NCBI GenBank assembly: GCA_015231375.1
Contig: JADGBT010000013.1
Location: forward strand, 1 to 64,000
Direction of reading: 5' to 3'
Source: Magnetococcales bacterium
Lineage (GTDB): Bacteria; Pseudomonadota; Magnetococcia; Magnetococcales; Magnetaquicoccaceae
DNA: 64,000 bases
Made by a program: the position numbers and the translations under genes. The notes beneath the pieces are model-generated. The model did not search any database and was not told the origin of the DNA. It was given only the letters and a program-made list of their open reading frames with translations. Below, in pieces: positions 26,461 to 35,649 of the stretch (position 1 is the stretch's first letter; each line of letters begins with the position of its first letter).

Positions 26461-27599
26461 CCATCCCCTCCATCCGCCTCATAACTCTCTTCCGAACTGG
26501 CGGCGGAACGGGCGGCGGGTTTGCCGCGACCCCCCCCCTTGCCGCCTCCGGCCTTGGGCGAGGCCATACCACCCAGCATGGCCGCCGCGTCACCGCTGCG
26601 CTTGGGCGCCAGACCGAAGTGGGCGCGCAGACGATCTTCCAGGGAATAAAGCAGCTCGCGGTTGTCGCGCAGATACTGCTTGACATTCTCCCGCCCCTGA
26701 CCGATGCGCTCCCCGTCGAGGGAGAACCAGGCTCCGGATTTTTCGATGATCTTCTCTTCCACGGCCATGTCCAGCACCTCTCCTTCCAGGGAGATGCCTT
26801 CGCCGTAGTTGATGTCGAACTCCACGGTGCGAAACGGCGGCGCGTGTTTGTTCTTGACCACTTTCACCTTGCAGCGCGCGCCCACCACCTGTTCCTTGTC
26901 CTTGATGGCGGCCACGCGGCGGATGTCCAGGCGCACGGAGGCGTAGAACTTCAGGGCATTGCCACCGGTGGTGGTCTCCGGATTGCCGAACATCACCCCG
27001 ATTTTCTGACGAATCTGGTTGATGAACAGCACCACGGCCTGGGAACGGTTGATGGAACCGGTCAATTTCCGCAGCGCCTGGGACATGAGACGGGCCTGCA
27101 AGCCCATGTGGGAATCTCCCATCTCCCCTTCCAGTTCCGCCTTGGGGGTCAAGGCGGCCACCGAGTCCACCACCACCAGATCCACCGCCCCGGAACGCAC
27201 CAGCATGTCGACGATTTCCAAAGCCTGCTCGCCGGTATCGGGCTGACTGATGAGCAGTTGGTCGATATCCACTCCCAGACGCCGGGCATAGGCCGGATCC
27301 AACGCGTGTTCGGCATCCACGAAGGCGGCCACGCCTCCGGCCATCTGCACCTCGGCGGCCACGTGCAAGGCCAAAGTGGTCTTGCCCGAAGCCTCGGGAC
27401 CGAACACCTCCACCACCCGTCCCCGTGGCACGCCGCCGATCCCCAAAGCCAGATCCACGCCCAACGATCCGGTGGAAATCACCGGCACATCCGCCACCGC
27501 AGCGGCGCTCATCCGCATGATGGATCCCTTGCCATACTGCCGTTCGATCTGCGAGATGGCCGCTTCCAGGGCTTTGGCCCGATCCGTGTCCAGTGCCAT
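26457..27599 (-). CDS. recA: Recombinase RecA
   Basis: A 380-residue RecA. Walker [14 protein letters not shown], the catalytic Glu region [13 protein letters not shown], Walker [11 protein letters not shown] and the DNA loop 2 segment around [26 protein letters not shown] are intact. The C-terminus is Gly/Ala-rich. The ATG at 27599 has AAGGAG 11 bases upstream; a TTG three codons earlier lies too close to that site. No clear LexA box was found. It overlaps parC by four bases. Confidence 0.98.
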   Translation of the reverse strand: MALDTDRAKALEAAISQIERQYGKGSIMRMSAAAVADVPVISTGSLGVDLALGIGGVPRGRVVEVFGPEASGKTTLALHVAAEVQMAGGVAAFVDAEHALDPAYARRLGVDIDQLLISQPDTGEQALEIVDMLVRSGAVDLVVVDSVAALTPKAELEGEMGDSHMGLQARLMSQALRKLTGSINRSQAVVLFINQIRQKIGVMFGNPETTTGGNALKFYASVRLDIRRVAAIKDKEQVVGARCKVKVVKNKHAPPFRTVEFDINYGEGISLEGEVLDMAVEEKIIEKSGAWFSLDGERIGQGRENVKQYLRDNRELLYSLEDRLRAHFGLAPKRSGDAAAMLGGMASPKAGGGKGGGRGKPAARSAASSEESYEADGGDG

Positions 27600-27751
27600 T
27601 GTTTCCAACGCTCCTTGCTGTCAAAAAGTCGATACCGTGGTTGCCCGACCGGTGGAATTGCGTGTATGATCATCCTTCGCATTGACGCGGAACGCAATCG
27701 TTTTTCGATTTCACACACAAAGCCGACACCAAAAAACCATAGCGAGGCATC

Positions 27752-28801
27752 ATGTCCAAAAAAGTCGATATTTCCGAACTTCTGGCCTTCAGTGTGCGCA
27801 ACAAGGCCTCGGATCTCCACATCTCCGCCGGCATGCCTCCCCTCATCCGGGTGGACGGGGAGATCCGTCGCATCGACGTGCCGCCCCTCGAAGCCGATGA
27901 GGTCAAGGGCATGGTGTACGATATCATGAACGACAAACAGCGCAAACAATTTGAAGAAGAGTACGAATGCGACTTCTCGTTCGCGGTGCCCAATCTGGCC
28001 CGGTTCCGCGTCAACGCCTTCAACCAGCATCGGGGACCGGCGGCGGTGTTCCGCACCATCCCCTCGGAAATCCTGAGCCTGGAACAGCTCAACTGCCCGG
28101 AGATCTTCAAGGAGTTCGCCGAGACCCCCCGTGGACTGGTGCTGGTCACCGGTCCCACCGGCTCGGGCAAGTCCACCACCCTGGCCGCCATGATCGACTA
28201 CAAGAACAAAAACGAATACGGTCACATCCTCACCATGGAGGATCCCATCGAGTTCGTCCACGAGTCAAAAAAATGTCTCATCAACCAGCGCGAGGTCCAT
28301 CGGGACACCAAAACCTTCGCCGCCGCCCTGCGTTCGGCCCTGCGCGAGGATCCGGACGTGATCCTGGTGGGGGAAATGCGGGATCTGGAAACCATTCGAC
28401 TGGCCCTGACCGCCGCCGAAACCGGCCATCTGGTCTTCGGCACCCTGCACACCACCTCGGCGGCCAAGACCATCGACCGGATCGTGGATGTCTTCCCGGC
28501 CGCGGAAAAAGACATGATCCGCACCATGCTCTCCGAATCGGTGCGGGCGATCATCTCGCAGAATCTGCTGAAGAAAAAAGGCGGCGGACGGGTCGCGGCC
28601 CACGAAATCCTGGTCGGCACCCCGGCGATCCGCAACCTGATCCGCGAAAACAAGGTGGCCCAGATGTACTCCTCCATCCAGACCGGCCGCGCCCTGGGCA
28701 TGCAAACATTGGAACAATGCTTGCAAGAACTGCTGAACAAGGGAATCGTCACCAAAGAGGCCGCCCGTGACAAGGCCAATATCAAGGACGGATTCAAATA
28801 A
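27752..28801 (+). CDS. pilT: Type IV pilus retraction ATPase PilT
   Basis: A 349-residue hexameric AAA-like motor that depolymerises type IV pili. It shows the N-terminal ASDLHISAGMPPLIRVDGEI PAS-like start, Walker [10 protein letters not shown] near residue 130, the Asp box ILTMEDPIEFVH, the Walker B region PDVILVGEMRDLETI and HTTSAAKTIDRIVDVFP, followed by a C-terminal AHEILVGTPAIRNLIRE. This last signature is the PilT rather than PilU form. It starts a co-directional set that includes two more paralogues. GAGG lies seven bases upstream of the ATG. The recA gene is divergent, 152 bases away. Confidence 0.95.
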   Translation: MSKKVDISELLAFSVRNKASDLHISAGMPPLIRVDGEIRRIDVPPLEADEVKGMVYDIMNDKQRKQFEEEYECDFSFAVPNLARFRVNAFNQHRGPAAVFRTIPSEILSLEQLNCPEIFKEFAETPRGLVLVTGPTGSGKSTTLAAMIDYKNKNEYGHILTMEDPIEFVHESKKCLINQREVHRDTKTFAAALRSALREDPDVILVGEMRDLETIRLALTAAETGHLVFGTLHTTSAAKTIDRIVDVFPAAEKDMIRTMLSESVRAIISQNLLKKKGGGRVAAHEILVGTPAIRNLIRENKVAQMYSSIQTGRALGMQTLEQCLQELLNKGIVTKEAARDKANIKDGFK

Positions 28802-28832
28802 GCATTCTGCCCTGTGAAGGAATATCGACTCC

Positions 28833-29438
28833 ATGAAGAAAATCCACTCCGGTCTCGCCACCCTGGTTCTCGCCGCACTCATGGGTGGCTGCGTCGCTCC
28901 AGGCGCGTTTCAAGGTCAACCGTCCACCGGTCCGGCCATCATCCAAAACGAAGTGGATCTCATCCGCATGAGTCACGCACTGACCGACGCGCTGGTGGCG
29001 GAGCTGCGCAAGAACCACCCCTCGTTCCACCAGCGCAAACCTCTTCTGGTCACCAGCTTCGTCAATCGTGGCCAGTTGGACAGCACCTCGGAGCTGGGCA
29101 ACCTGATCGCCGATCATGTCGCCTCCCGCCTCACCCAGCAGGGCTTCACCGTGGTCGAGCCGAAACTGCGCAAGAGCTTGGCCATCCGTCAGGATCAAGG
29201 CGAATTCATCCTCTCGCGGGATATCGAGAAGATCAGCCAGGACAACAAGGCCTACGCCGTGGTCACCGGCACCTATACCGAAACCCGGGAAGCGTTGGAT
29301 TTCACCTCGCGCATCATCGCCCTCAACAGCCGTCAGGTTCTGGCCTCGGTGGACGCCAAGGTTCCGGTGGGCGCCACCACCCGTGACCTGCTGCTCAACT
29401 CCAATGGCGGCACCAGCATGCCGGTGGTCACGCGATGA
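28833..29438 (+). CDS. FlgO-like lipoprotein 1
   Basis: A 201-residue outer-membrane-type lipoprotein with a FlgO-like domain. Lipobox LMGGC gives the lipidated Cys near residue 20. The domain contains LLVTSFVNRGQLDSTSELGN, VASRLTQQGFTVVE and YAVVTGTYTETREALDFTSR, matching FlgO, which in Vibrio stabilises the flagellum. It sits 31 bases after pilT and overlaps the next, related lipoprotein gene by four bases. Association with pilus or flagellar motors is inferred from location. AAGGAA lies 11 bases upstream of the ATG. Confidence 0.85.
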   Translation: MKKIHSGLATLVLAALMGGCVAPGAFQGQPSTGPAIIQNEVDLIRMSHALTDALVAELRKNHPSFHQRKPLLVTSFVNRGQLDSTSELGNLIADHVASRLTQQGFTVVEPKLRKSLAIRQDQGEFILSRDIEKISQDNKAYAVVTGTYTETREALDFTSRIIALNSRQVLASVDAKVPVGATTRDLLLNSNGGTSMPVVTR

Positions 29439-30013
29439 AACGTCCCTTCCCCTCGCTCCTGCGCCCGGCCCTGGGCCTGACGCTGCTCTCGGTAGTGGCC
29501 GGGGGGTGCGTCTCCACCTCGACCCCGCAAGAAGGCTATCCCCTGGTCTCGGTTCCCCTCACCACCACGGCGGAGGTGGAACCGGGTCAGGTGGCCCAAC
29601 AGGCCGCGGATGGCATGATCGTCACCCTCGGCGACAAACTGCGCGATCGGGAAGTGATCCTGCCCGCCTCCTTCGTGGACGAAGGCAACCTGGAAAAAAC
29701 CTCTCCCCTGGGACGGCTCCTGGCCAAACAGATGGCCTCGCGCTTCACCCAGGCCGGCCATTCGGTGGTGGAAATCACCCTGCGCAGCGAAATCCTCCTG
29801 AAAAAAGGCGCCGGGCAGTTTGTCCTCTCCCAAGAGGCCAAGGAGATCCGCAAGACCCACAAGGTCTCGGCGGTGCTGGCCGGCAGTTACGTGACCGCCA
29901 GAAACCGCATCTACGTCAACGCCCAACTGATCCGGACCAACGACGGGGTGGTGCTCTCCTCCAACGACTTCAGCATGCCCCTGACCCCGAACATCCGGGC
30001 GCTCCTCAAGTAA
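29435..30013 (+). CDS. FlgO-like lipoprotein 2
   Basis: A 192-residue lipoprotein, a divergent paralogue of its neighbour. Lipobox VAGGC places the Cys near residue 25. The FlgO-like core is VILPASFVDEGNLEKTSPLG, MASRFTQAGHSVVEITLR and VSAVLAGSYVTARNRIYVNAQ. Its ATG overlaps the stop of the first copy (ATGA), so the two are translated together and may form a heteromer. A terminator follows at 30055-30090, separating it from the PilU-like genes. Confidence 0.85.
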   Translation: MKRPFPSLLRPALGLTLLSVVAGGCVSTSTPQEGYPLVSVPLTTTAEVEPGQVAQQAADGMIVTLGDKLRDREVILPASFVDEGNLEKTSPLGRLLAKQMASRFTQAGHSVVEITLRSEILLKKGAGQFVLSQEAKEIRKTHKVSAVLAGSYVTARNRIYVNAQLIRTNDGVVLSSNDFSMPLTPNIRALLK

Positions 30014-30054
30014 TCCCCCCTTTCCTGGCCAGTCGAAAGGGTTTATTCTTGCAT

Positions 30055-30090
30055 CCCGGTCCTTCACCACGAAAGACCGGGATTTTTTTT
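30055..30090 (+). terminator. Rho-independent terminator after the FlgO-like pair
   Basis: CCCGGTC and GACCGGG arms around a 13-base loop are followed by a run of eight T, 42 bases after the second lipoprotein. Confidence 0.85.
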
Positions 30091-30145
30091 GCCCTTTGCC
30101 CGTTCATTTCCGAACCCTCCATCCGCCATCCCGAGGAATCCACCC

Positions 30146-31294
30146 ATGGAACGCGACCAGGCCATCAAATTCATGCTCGACGCCCTGAAAACCATGCTTG
30201 CCAAAGGCGGCTCCGACCTGTTCATCACCACCGGATTTCCGCCAGCCGCCAAGCTCGACGGCAAGATGACCCCCCTGGCCAAAGCCCCCCTGGACGCCTC
30301 TCAGAGCCTGATGCTGGTCCGCTCCGTCATGAACGACCGTCAGATCAAGGAGTTCGACGCCACCAAGGAGTGCAATTTCGCCATCAATCCGCCCGGTGTG
30401 GGCCGCTTCCGGGTCAACGCCTTTGTCCAGCAGGGACAGGCGGGCATGGTGCTGCGAACCATCACCACCGACATTCCGGATTTCGACCAGCTCGGCCTGC
30501 CTCCGGTGCTCAAGGATGTGGTCATGAGCAAAACCGGACTGGTGCTGGTGGTGGGTGGAACCGGCTCGGGCAAATCCACCACTTTGGCGGCCATGCTCGG
30601 CATCCGCAACCGCGACAGCCACGATCACATCATCACCATCGAAGACCCCATCGAATACGTCCATCCCCACGTCAACTGCATGATCACCCAGCGGGAGGTG
30701 GGGGTGGATACCCTCAGTTGGCACGCGGCCCTCAAGAACACCCTGCGTCAGGCGCCGAGCGTGATCCTCATCGGCGAAATCCGCGATCAGGAGACCATGG
30801 AACACGCCATCAACTTCGCCGAAACCGGCCATCTGGCCCTCTCCACCCTGCACGCCAACAGCGCCAACCAGACCCTGGACCGCATCATCAACATGTTCCC
30901 GAGCGAAAAGCGGCATCAACTGCTCATGGATCTGTCGCTGAATCTGCGGGCCATCGTCTCCCAGCGGCTGGTCAAGAAGAAAGGCGGCGGACGGGTGGCG
31001 GCCATCGAGATCATGCTGCGTTCGCCGCTGATCGCCGACCTGATTTTCAAAGGAGAAGTGGCGGGCATCAAGGAGATCATGGGCAAGTCCAACGACCTGG
31101 GGATGAAGACCTTCGATCAGGCTCTGTTCGACCTCTACGAAGCCGACCTGATCACCTACGAAGACGCCCTGCGCAACGCCGACTCCGCCAACGAACTGCG
31201 TCTGCGGGTCAAGCTGGAAAGCAAAGGGGCCAAGAAAGGGGACATCAACGCAGGGCTCGACCACCTCTCTCTGACCCGCAAAGACGACGAGTGA
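30146..31294 (+). CDS. PilU-like pilus ATPase 1
   Basis: A 382-residue PilT/PilU-family ATPase. Walker [11 protein letters not shown] near residue 135, Asp box [14 protein letters not shown], Walker [14 protein letters not shown] and the PilU-like HANSANQTLDRIINMFP are present. The C-terminus is extended relative to PilT with an acidic/charged tail. The family accessory motor PilU works with PilT for forceful retraction. An ATG at 30146 with GAGGAAT upstream was chosen over an earlier in-frame ATG at 30089 that lies inside the terminator. The second PilU-like gene follows after 7 bases. Confidence 0.92.
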   Translation: MERDQAIKFMLDALKTMLAKGGSDLFITTGFPPAAKLDGKMTPLAKAPLDASQSLMLVRSVMNDRQIKEFDATKECNFAINPPGVGRFRVNAFVQQGQAGMVLRTITTDIPDFDQLGLPPVLKDVVMSKTGLVLVVGGTGSGKSTTLAAMLGIRNRDSHDHIITIEDPIEYVHPHVNCMITQREVGVDTLSWHAALKNTLRQAPSVILIGEIRDQETMEHAINFAETGHLALSTLHANSANQTLDRIINMFPSEKRHQLLMDLSLNLRAIVSQRLVKKKGGGRVAAIEIMLRSPLIADLIFKGEVAGIKEIMGKSNDLGMKTFDQALFDLYEADLITYEDALRNADSANELRLRVKLESKGAKKGDINAGLDHLSLTRKDDE

Positions 31295-31301
31295 TCCGCC
31301 C

Positions 31302-32357
31302 ATGAACCTGACCCCCTATCTCAAGCTCATGATCGAAAAAGGGGCCTCGGACCTCTTTTTCACCAGCGGAACCACGGTGCGCATGAAGCTCGATGGCCGT
31401 CTGGCCGTGGTGGGCAAGGAGTTGCTCACCGCCGAGATGATCGATCAGGCGGCCCAGGGGATCATGGATGAGGCGCAATTCGCGTTCTACAAAAAAAACC
31501 TGGAGATCGACTTCGCCATCGCCCTGGGAGACGAGGGTCGCTTCCGCGTCAACGCCTTTCACCAAAAGAATCAACCGGCCCTGGTGCTGCGCTACATCCG
31601 TTCCCAGATTCCCACGCTGGAAGATTTGAAAGTCCCTCCGGTGCTGGCGGAACTCATATTGAACAAACGGGGACTGCTGCTGATGGTGGGCGGCACCGGC
31701 TCGGGCAAATCCACGACCCTCGCGGCCATGGTGGATCACCGCAACAGCAGTATCGGAGGCCACATCCTCACCATCGAAGACCCGGTGGAGTTCGTCCATC
31801 CCCACAAAAAATCCATCGTCAACCAGCGCGAGGTGGGCATCGATACCCACTCCTACGCCAAGGCCCTGAAAAGCAGTCTGCGCGAGGCCCCGGACGTGAT
31901 CCTGATCGGCGAAATCCGCGACCGGGAGACCATGGAAGCCGCCATGGAACTGGCGGGAACCGGTCATCTGGCCATCTCCACCCTGCACGCCAACAACGCC
32001 TATCAGGCCCTGACCCGCATCATCAACATGTTTCCCCAGACGCTGCATCCCCAGTTGTTCATGGATCTCTCCTTGTATCTGCGGGCGATCCTCTCCCAAC
32101 GACTGGTGCCGAGCCTCGACGGCAAACGCCGCGCCGCCGTGGAGGTGATGATCAACACCCCCCACATCGCGGAGTTGATTCTCAAAGGCGAAATCGACGC
32201 CATCAAGGAGTCCATGGCCGCAACCGGCGTCAAAGGGATGCAGACTTTTGACCAGGCCCTGTTCAATCTGTACCAGGAAGGAGCGGTTTCCATGGAAGAA
32301 GCCTTGAACAGCGCCGATTCCCGTGCCAATCTGGAAGCCAAGATCCATTTCGGTTAA
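31302..32357 (+). CDS. PilU-like pilus ATPase 2
   Basis: A 351-residue PilT/PilU-family ATPase with Walker [10 protein letters not shown], Asp box [31 protein letters not shown] and [18 protein letters not shown]. It resembles its immediate neighbour more than the upstream pilT, and has a Leu/Tyr-rich start ([20 protein letters not shown]) typical of PilU. It starts seven bases after the previous stop and is clearly in the same operon. Two PilU-like paralogues in tandem are unusual. Confidence 0.92.
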   Translation: MNLTPYLKLMIEKGASDLFFTSGTTVRMKLDGRLAVVGKELLTAEMIDQAAQGIMDEAQFAFYKKNLEIDFAIALGDEGRFRVNAFHQKNQPALVLRYIRSQIPTLEDLKVPPVLAELILNKRGLLLMVGGTGSGKSTTLAAMVDHRNSSIGGHILTIEDPVEFVHPHKKSIVNQREVGIDTHSYAKALKSSLREAPDVILIGEIRDRETMEAAMELAGTGHLAISTLHANNAYQALTRIINMFPQTLHPQLFMDLSLYLRAILSQRLVPSLDGKRRAAVEVMINTPHIAELILKGEIDAIKESMAATGVKGMQTFDQALFNLYQEGAVSMEEALNSADSRANLEAKIHFG

Positions 32358-32403
32358 CCCCCGCATTCAGCGCGGATCATCCTGATGGGAGTCACCAAGG
32401 TTC

Positions 32404-33732
32404 ATGGCACGCATCCTGGTGGTGGACGATGATGGTCAGGCCATCGAGCAGACGGCCCGGTTGATCGCCAACGCCGGGCATTCCGCCGACTTTCTGTTGG
32501 AATCCCCCTACCTGCTGCACAAACTGGAAGCCTCCCCTCCGGACCTGCTGCTGCTGGATGTCAACATGCCGGAACTCGACGGGGTGACGCTGCTCAAGCG
32601 CATCCGCGCCACCCCCCACCTGAAAGAAATCCCCGTCATCATGATCACCGGGGAGACCGACGAAGCCCTCATTCAGGAATGTTTTCAGCTCGGCGCCGTG
32701 GATTTCGTCAACAAGCCGATCCGGCCTTTGGAGCTGTTGTCCCGCATCCGCATCGCCCTGGAGACCAAAGCCCACATCCATGCCATCCAGGCGCAACGCA
32801 ACGCCCTGCAACAGGCCAAATCCTTCACCGACGCCATTCTCAACAGCATGGACGAGGCCATTTGCGTCATCGATCCGGATTCCCACGTGGTGCTGGAGGC
32901 CAATCGTCATTTTCTCGAACAGCTCAATCTTCCCCGCCATCGGGTGGTGGGGGAACGCTGTGTGGCGCTGCTGGCGGACAAGAGCCGTTCCTGTCCGAGT
33001 TGCCAAGGCCCCGGAGACGAGACGTGCATCCTGCGCACCACCATCGGCTCCGGCGAGGCGTCCTGTCGGGAGACCTCCGGTCACACCCCCCAGGGGGAAC
33101 CGCTCCACACCCTGATCCACACCCTGCCCATCCGGAACGCCACCGGTCAGGCGGATCGCATCGTCTGCCTGGAACGCGACATCACCCAGACCCGTGAAAT
33201 GGAAAACCGTCTCAAACACCTGGCCTTCCACGACCCCTTGACCCATCTGCCCAACCGGCAACTGTTCCACGACCGGTTGCATCAGGCCCTGGCCCAGGGT
33301 CGGCGTCACGCCCAGATGGTGGCGGTGATGCTGTTCGATCTGGATCATTTCAAGCACATCAACGACACCCTGGGTCACGCCGCCGGCGATCAGTTGTTGC
33401 GGGAGGTGGCCAACCGGTTGAAATCCTGCGTGCGCGAAAGCGATACCGTGGCGCGCCTGGGAGGAGACGAGTTCACCGCCGTGCTGACCAACGTCTCCGA
33501 CTCCTCCCAGGTGCGCAAGGTGGCCAAAAAGATGCTCAAGGCCCTGGGACGAAAGTTCTATCTGACGGGTCACAAAGTCACGGTCACCTCCTCCATCGGG
33601 GTCAGCCTCTACCCCCACGACGGCGACGAACTGGCCGATCTGATCGACAAGGCGGACAAGGCGCTCTATCAGGCCAAAAACGCAGGCCGCAACACGGTAC
33701 GCTTTTACGCGGTCCCGGAGGAGACCCCATGA
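32404..33732 (+). CDS. Receiver-PAS-GGDEF diguanylate cyclase
   Basis: A 442-residue cytoplasmic response regulator making c-di-GMP. The CheY-like receiver (about 1-120) has VVDDD and the phosphorylatable Asp in LLLLDVNMPELDG. A PAS domain follows (about 140-265) with two CPSC/CILR cysteines inside that could sense redox or metal. The GGDEF domain (about 280-435) has the active RLGGDEFT and an intact product-inhibition RxxD (RESD) five residues upstream. The next gene, an exported binding protein, overlaps its stop (ATGA). No cognate kinase is adjacent. Confidence 0.93.
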   Translation: MARILVVDDDGQAIEQTARLIANAGHSADFLLESPYLLHKLEASPPDLLLLDVNMPELDGVTLLKRIRATPHLKEIPVIMITGETDEALIQECFQLGAVDFVNKPIRPLELLSRIRIALETKAHIHAIQAQRNALQQAKSFTDAILNSMDEAICVIDPDSHVVLEANRHFLEQLNLPRHRVVGERCVALLADKSRSCPSCQGPGDETCILRTTIGSGEASCRETSGHTPQGEPLHTLIHTLPIRNATGQADRIVCLERDITQTREMENRLKHLAFHDPLTHLPNRQLFHDRLHQALAQGRRHAQMVAVMLFDLDHFKHINDTLGHAAGDQLLREVANRLKSCVRESDTVARLGGDEFTAVLTNVSDSSQVRKVAKKMLKALGRKFYLTGHKVTVTSSIGVSLYPHDGDELADLIDKADKALYQAKNAGRNTVRFYAVPEETP

Positions 33733-34784
33733 AACGCGCCTCCGTCTGGCCGATCTGGTGGCTGATGCTGATCTGGCTGGCGCCGGGGGTGGTCCGGGCG
33801 GCGGAAGAGCGGGTGGTCATCGACAGGCAAGAGGCGGAAGAGGCGATACGACAGATCCTGGGACAGGCGTTTTGCGCCCCTTCCGCGACCTTCGCCCAAC
33901 CCCCGGCCTGGATCGCACAACCGATCCGTCACGACCGCTGGGGCAAAGAGGGCGACATGGCCATCACCCTGGATCAGCAGATCCATCAGCTCCTGCTGCC
34001 TCTGATCACCCAATACGCCAAGGAAAAACAACTGGATATCCGGGTGCGGGAAGGCACCTGCGGCACTTCGGCGGGTCTGGTGAGCCGCAAGGCGGTAGAC
34101 ATCGCCGGATTCTGCTGTCCTCCCGGGAAAAGCGACCGGCTGCCCGGACTCACCTTTCACACCCTGGGGATCGCCGGCATCGCCGTGCTGGTCCATCCGG
34201 AAAACGGCCTCACCAATCTGAGCCTGGAGCAGATACGCGGTCTTTTTCGGGGACAGCCCCGGCAGTGGTCGGAGGTGACCGATCTGACGGGTCGCCGGGG
34301 TCCATTCTGGCCCGTCCAACCCATCGGACGGCTGCACTGCAAGCTGCGTCCCGGACACTGGCGCACCCTGCTGGGCAATCCGGACGACTTCAGCCCCCAC
34401 ATGGAAGAGGTCGGCGCCATTCCCGACATGATCCAGCGGATTCTGGCCCAGCGTGGCGGCATCGGTTACGAGACCCTCTGGCACGTGGAACGCCTGACCG
34501 ACCAGAAGAGCCGCCCCAGACCGCTCTCCATCGACGGCCACGCCCCGGACGACGTGCAGGCGGTGTTGAGCGGTCGCTATCCCCTCTATCACGTCTTCAA
34601 TCTGACTCTGTGGCAAGGAGACGCGGTGGTCAACCCCCACGCCCAGGAGTTGGTCGCCCACCTCAAACAGGCGGTGGCGTCCATGGATCCCCGGGTCACC
34701 ATGATCCCGGCGGCCATGCTGCGTCAGGCGGGCTGGCCCTTTCAGGATGACGAGTTGATCGGAGGAGCACCCTCCAGACCCTGA
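33729..34784 (+). CDS. PstS-like periplasmic binding protein
   Basis: A 351-residue exported protein (signal peptide to about residue 24, VVRAAEE) with a PBP2/PstS-type fold. Family landmarks: EGTCGTSAGLVSRKAVDIAGF, the ligand-loop FHTLGIAGIAVLVHPENGLTNLS and IRGLFRGQPRQWSEV, and a C-terminal RGGIGYETLWH. Cysteines (FCAPS, EGTCG, GFCCPP, RLHC) are numerous for the family and may form disulfides. No ABC transporter genes are beside it. Its start overlaps the diguanylate cyclase stop by four bases, suggesting that a periplasmic ligand state is linked to c-di-GMP output; that link is inference. Confidence 0.82.
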   Translation: MKRASVWPIWWLMLIWLAPGVVRAAEERVVIDRQEAEEAIRQILGQAFCAPSATFAQPPAWIAQPIRHDRWGKEGDMAITLDQQIHQLLLPLITQYAKEKQLDIRVREGTCGTSAGLVSRKAVDIAGFCCPPGKSDRLPGLTFHTLGIAGIAVLVHPENGLTNLSLEQIRGLFRGQPRQWSEVTDLTGRRGPFWPVQPIGRLHCKLRPGHWRTLLGNPDDFSPHMEEVGAIPDMIQRILAQRGGIGYETLWHVERLTDQKSRPRPLSIDGHAPDDVQAVLSGRYPLYHVFNLTLWQGDAVVNPHAQELVAHLKQAVASMDPRVTMIPAAMLRQAGWPFQDDELIGGAPSRP

Positions 34785-34993
34785 GCGCGATTCCCCTCGA
34801 CTTCGACCGGTTTGCCGCCGGACGGCTCTTCGTGCGCGAAAGGATCGGCGTGTTCGCTGGTTTTCCGGCTGCGTCGTTCTCCCGGTCTGGAAGAAGACGC
34901 CCTCTCCACGATCACCCGCTCCACCACCGCGCGCCCCAAATTGACACGCTTGAACAGTTGATCGATCAGCAACTCGTGTGGCTCCGATGTCAT
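34742..34993 (-). CDS. Small hypothetical charged protein
   Basis: A possible 83-residue protein, strongly charged in its middle (SSRPGERRSRKTSEHADPF), with no known domain, signal peptide or membrane segment. It begins 16 bases after the stop of the monohaem cytochrome gene, which favours it being real, but it overlaps the convergent PstS-like gene by 43 bases and its ribosome site is weak. It may equally be a chance frame. Confidence 0.4.
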   Translation of the reverse strand: MTSEPHELLIDQLFKRVNLGRAVVERVIVERASSSRPGERRSRKTSEHADPFAHEEPSGGKPVEVEGNRAQGLEGAPPINSSS

Positions 34994-35009
34994 CGTTCCA
35001 CCATTCCGA

Positions 35010-35594
35010 TCATCGGCCTTTGACCGCCGCGCCCGTACCCCACACGTCCGGGGCCACCCCCTCCAGCAGACTGTGACAACTGGTGCATTTGCCCTGCAAC
35101 TCGTCCAGGGCCTTCAGAACCGGTTCCGCGCTGCCTCCGGACTCCACCCGCTTGATGGAAGCCTGATAGAGTCCCTTCATGGATTTCTGGCACTGTTCGG
35201 CGATCTTCTCGAAATCCGCCTCGGTGAGTCCGCTCCCCGAGCCATCTTTTTTCTGCAAGGTGGTGGAGGTGCTGACATGCCACTCCATGGGCCCCAGCAG
35301 ACCAAAGGTATGTTGCAGACCCGAAGCGTGACGGGCCAGATTGCGGCTGTAACGAAAATCGTGGGTCGCCAACTGACGAATGGCCTCCGCATGCAGTCGC
35401 AGCATGGTGATGACCGATTCCACATAATGATCCTTCTCCTTCTCGGCCGCCGCCCCCGCTCCCGGCATCGAGGAGAAGAGCATCGCTCCAGCGACCGCGA
35501 CCCGCAAGGAGCGCTTCAGCCCCCGGCGATTCCGGAAAACGGAGTGGATTTTCCGGTTGACATCGAAACTCTGCGTTTCCGTCCGACTGTTCAT
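35010..35594 (-). CDS. Exported monohaem cytochrome c (cytochrome c-prime-like)
   Basis: A 194-residue protein with a late signal peptide (hydrophobic core about 31-49, ending GAGAAAE) and one haem site, CTSCH, near the C-terminus. A mostly helical mature part before a C-terminal CxxCH is the layout of cytochrome c-prime and relatives, which bind NO or small ligands; this assignment is by layout only. The ATG at 35594 has GAGGTGG just upstream; a longer frame upstream would overlap the cytochrome gene. It overlaps none of the NapC gene, which ends 55 bases before it. Confidence 0.8.
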   Translation of the reverse strand: MNSRTETQSFDVNRKIHSVFRNRRGLKRSLRVAVAGAMLFSSMPGAGAAAEKEKDHYVESVITMLRLHAEAIRQLATHDFRYSRNLARHASGLQHTFGLLGPMEWHVSTSTTLQKKDGSGSGLTEADFEKIAEQCQKSMKGLYQASIKRVESGGSAEPVLKALDELQGKCTSCHSLLEGVAPDVWGTGAAVKGR

Positions 35595-35649
35595 GACCAC
35601 CTCACCACGCCTGTGCAGCACCTGCCGAACCATTCCCGGTCCTGGTTTG

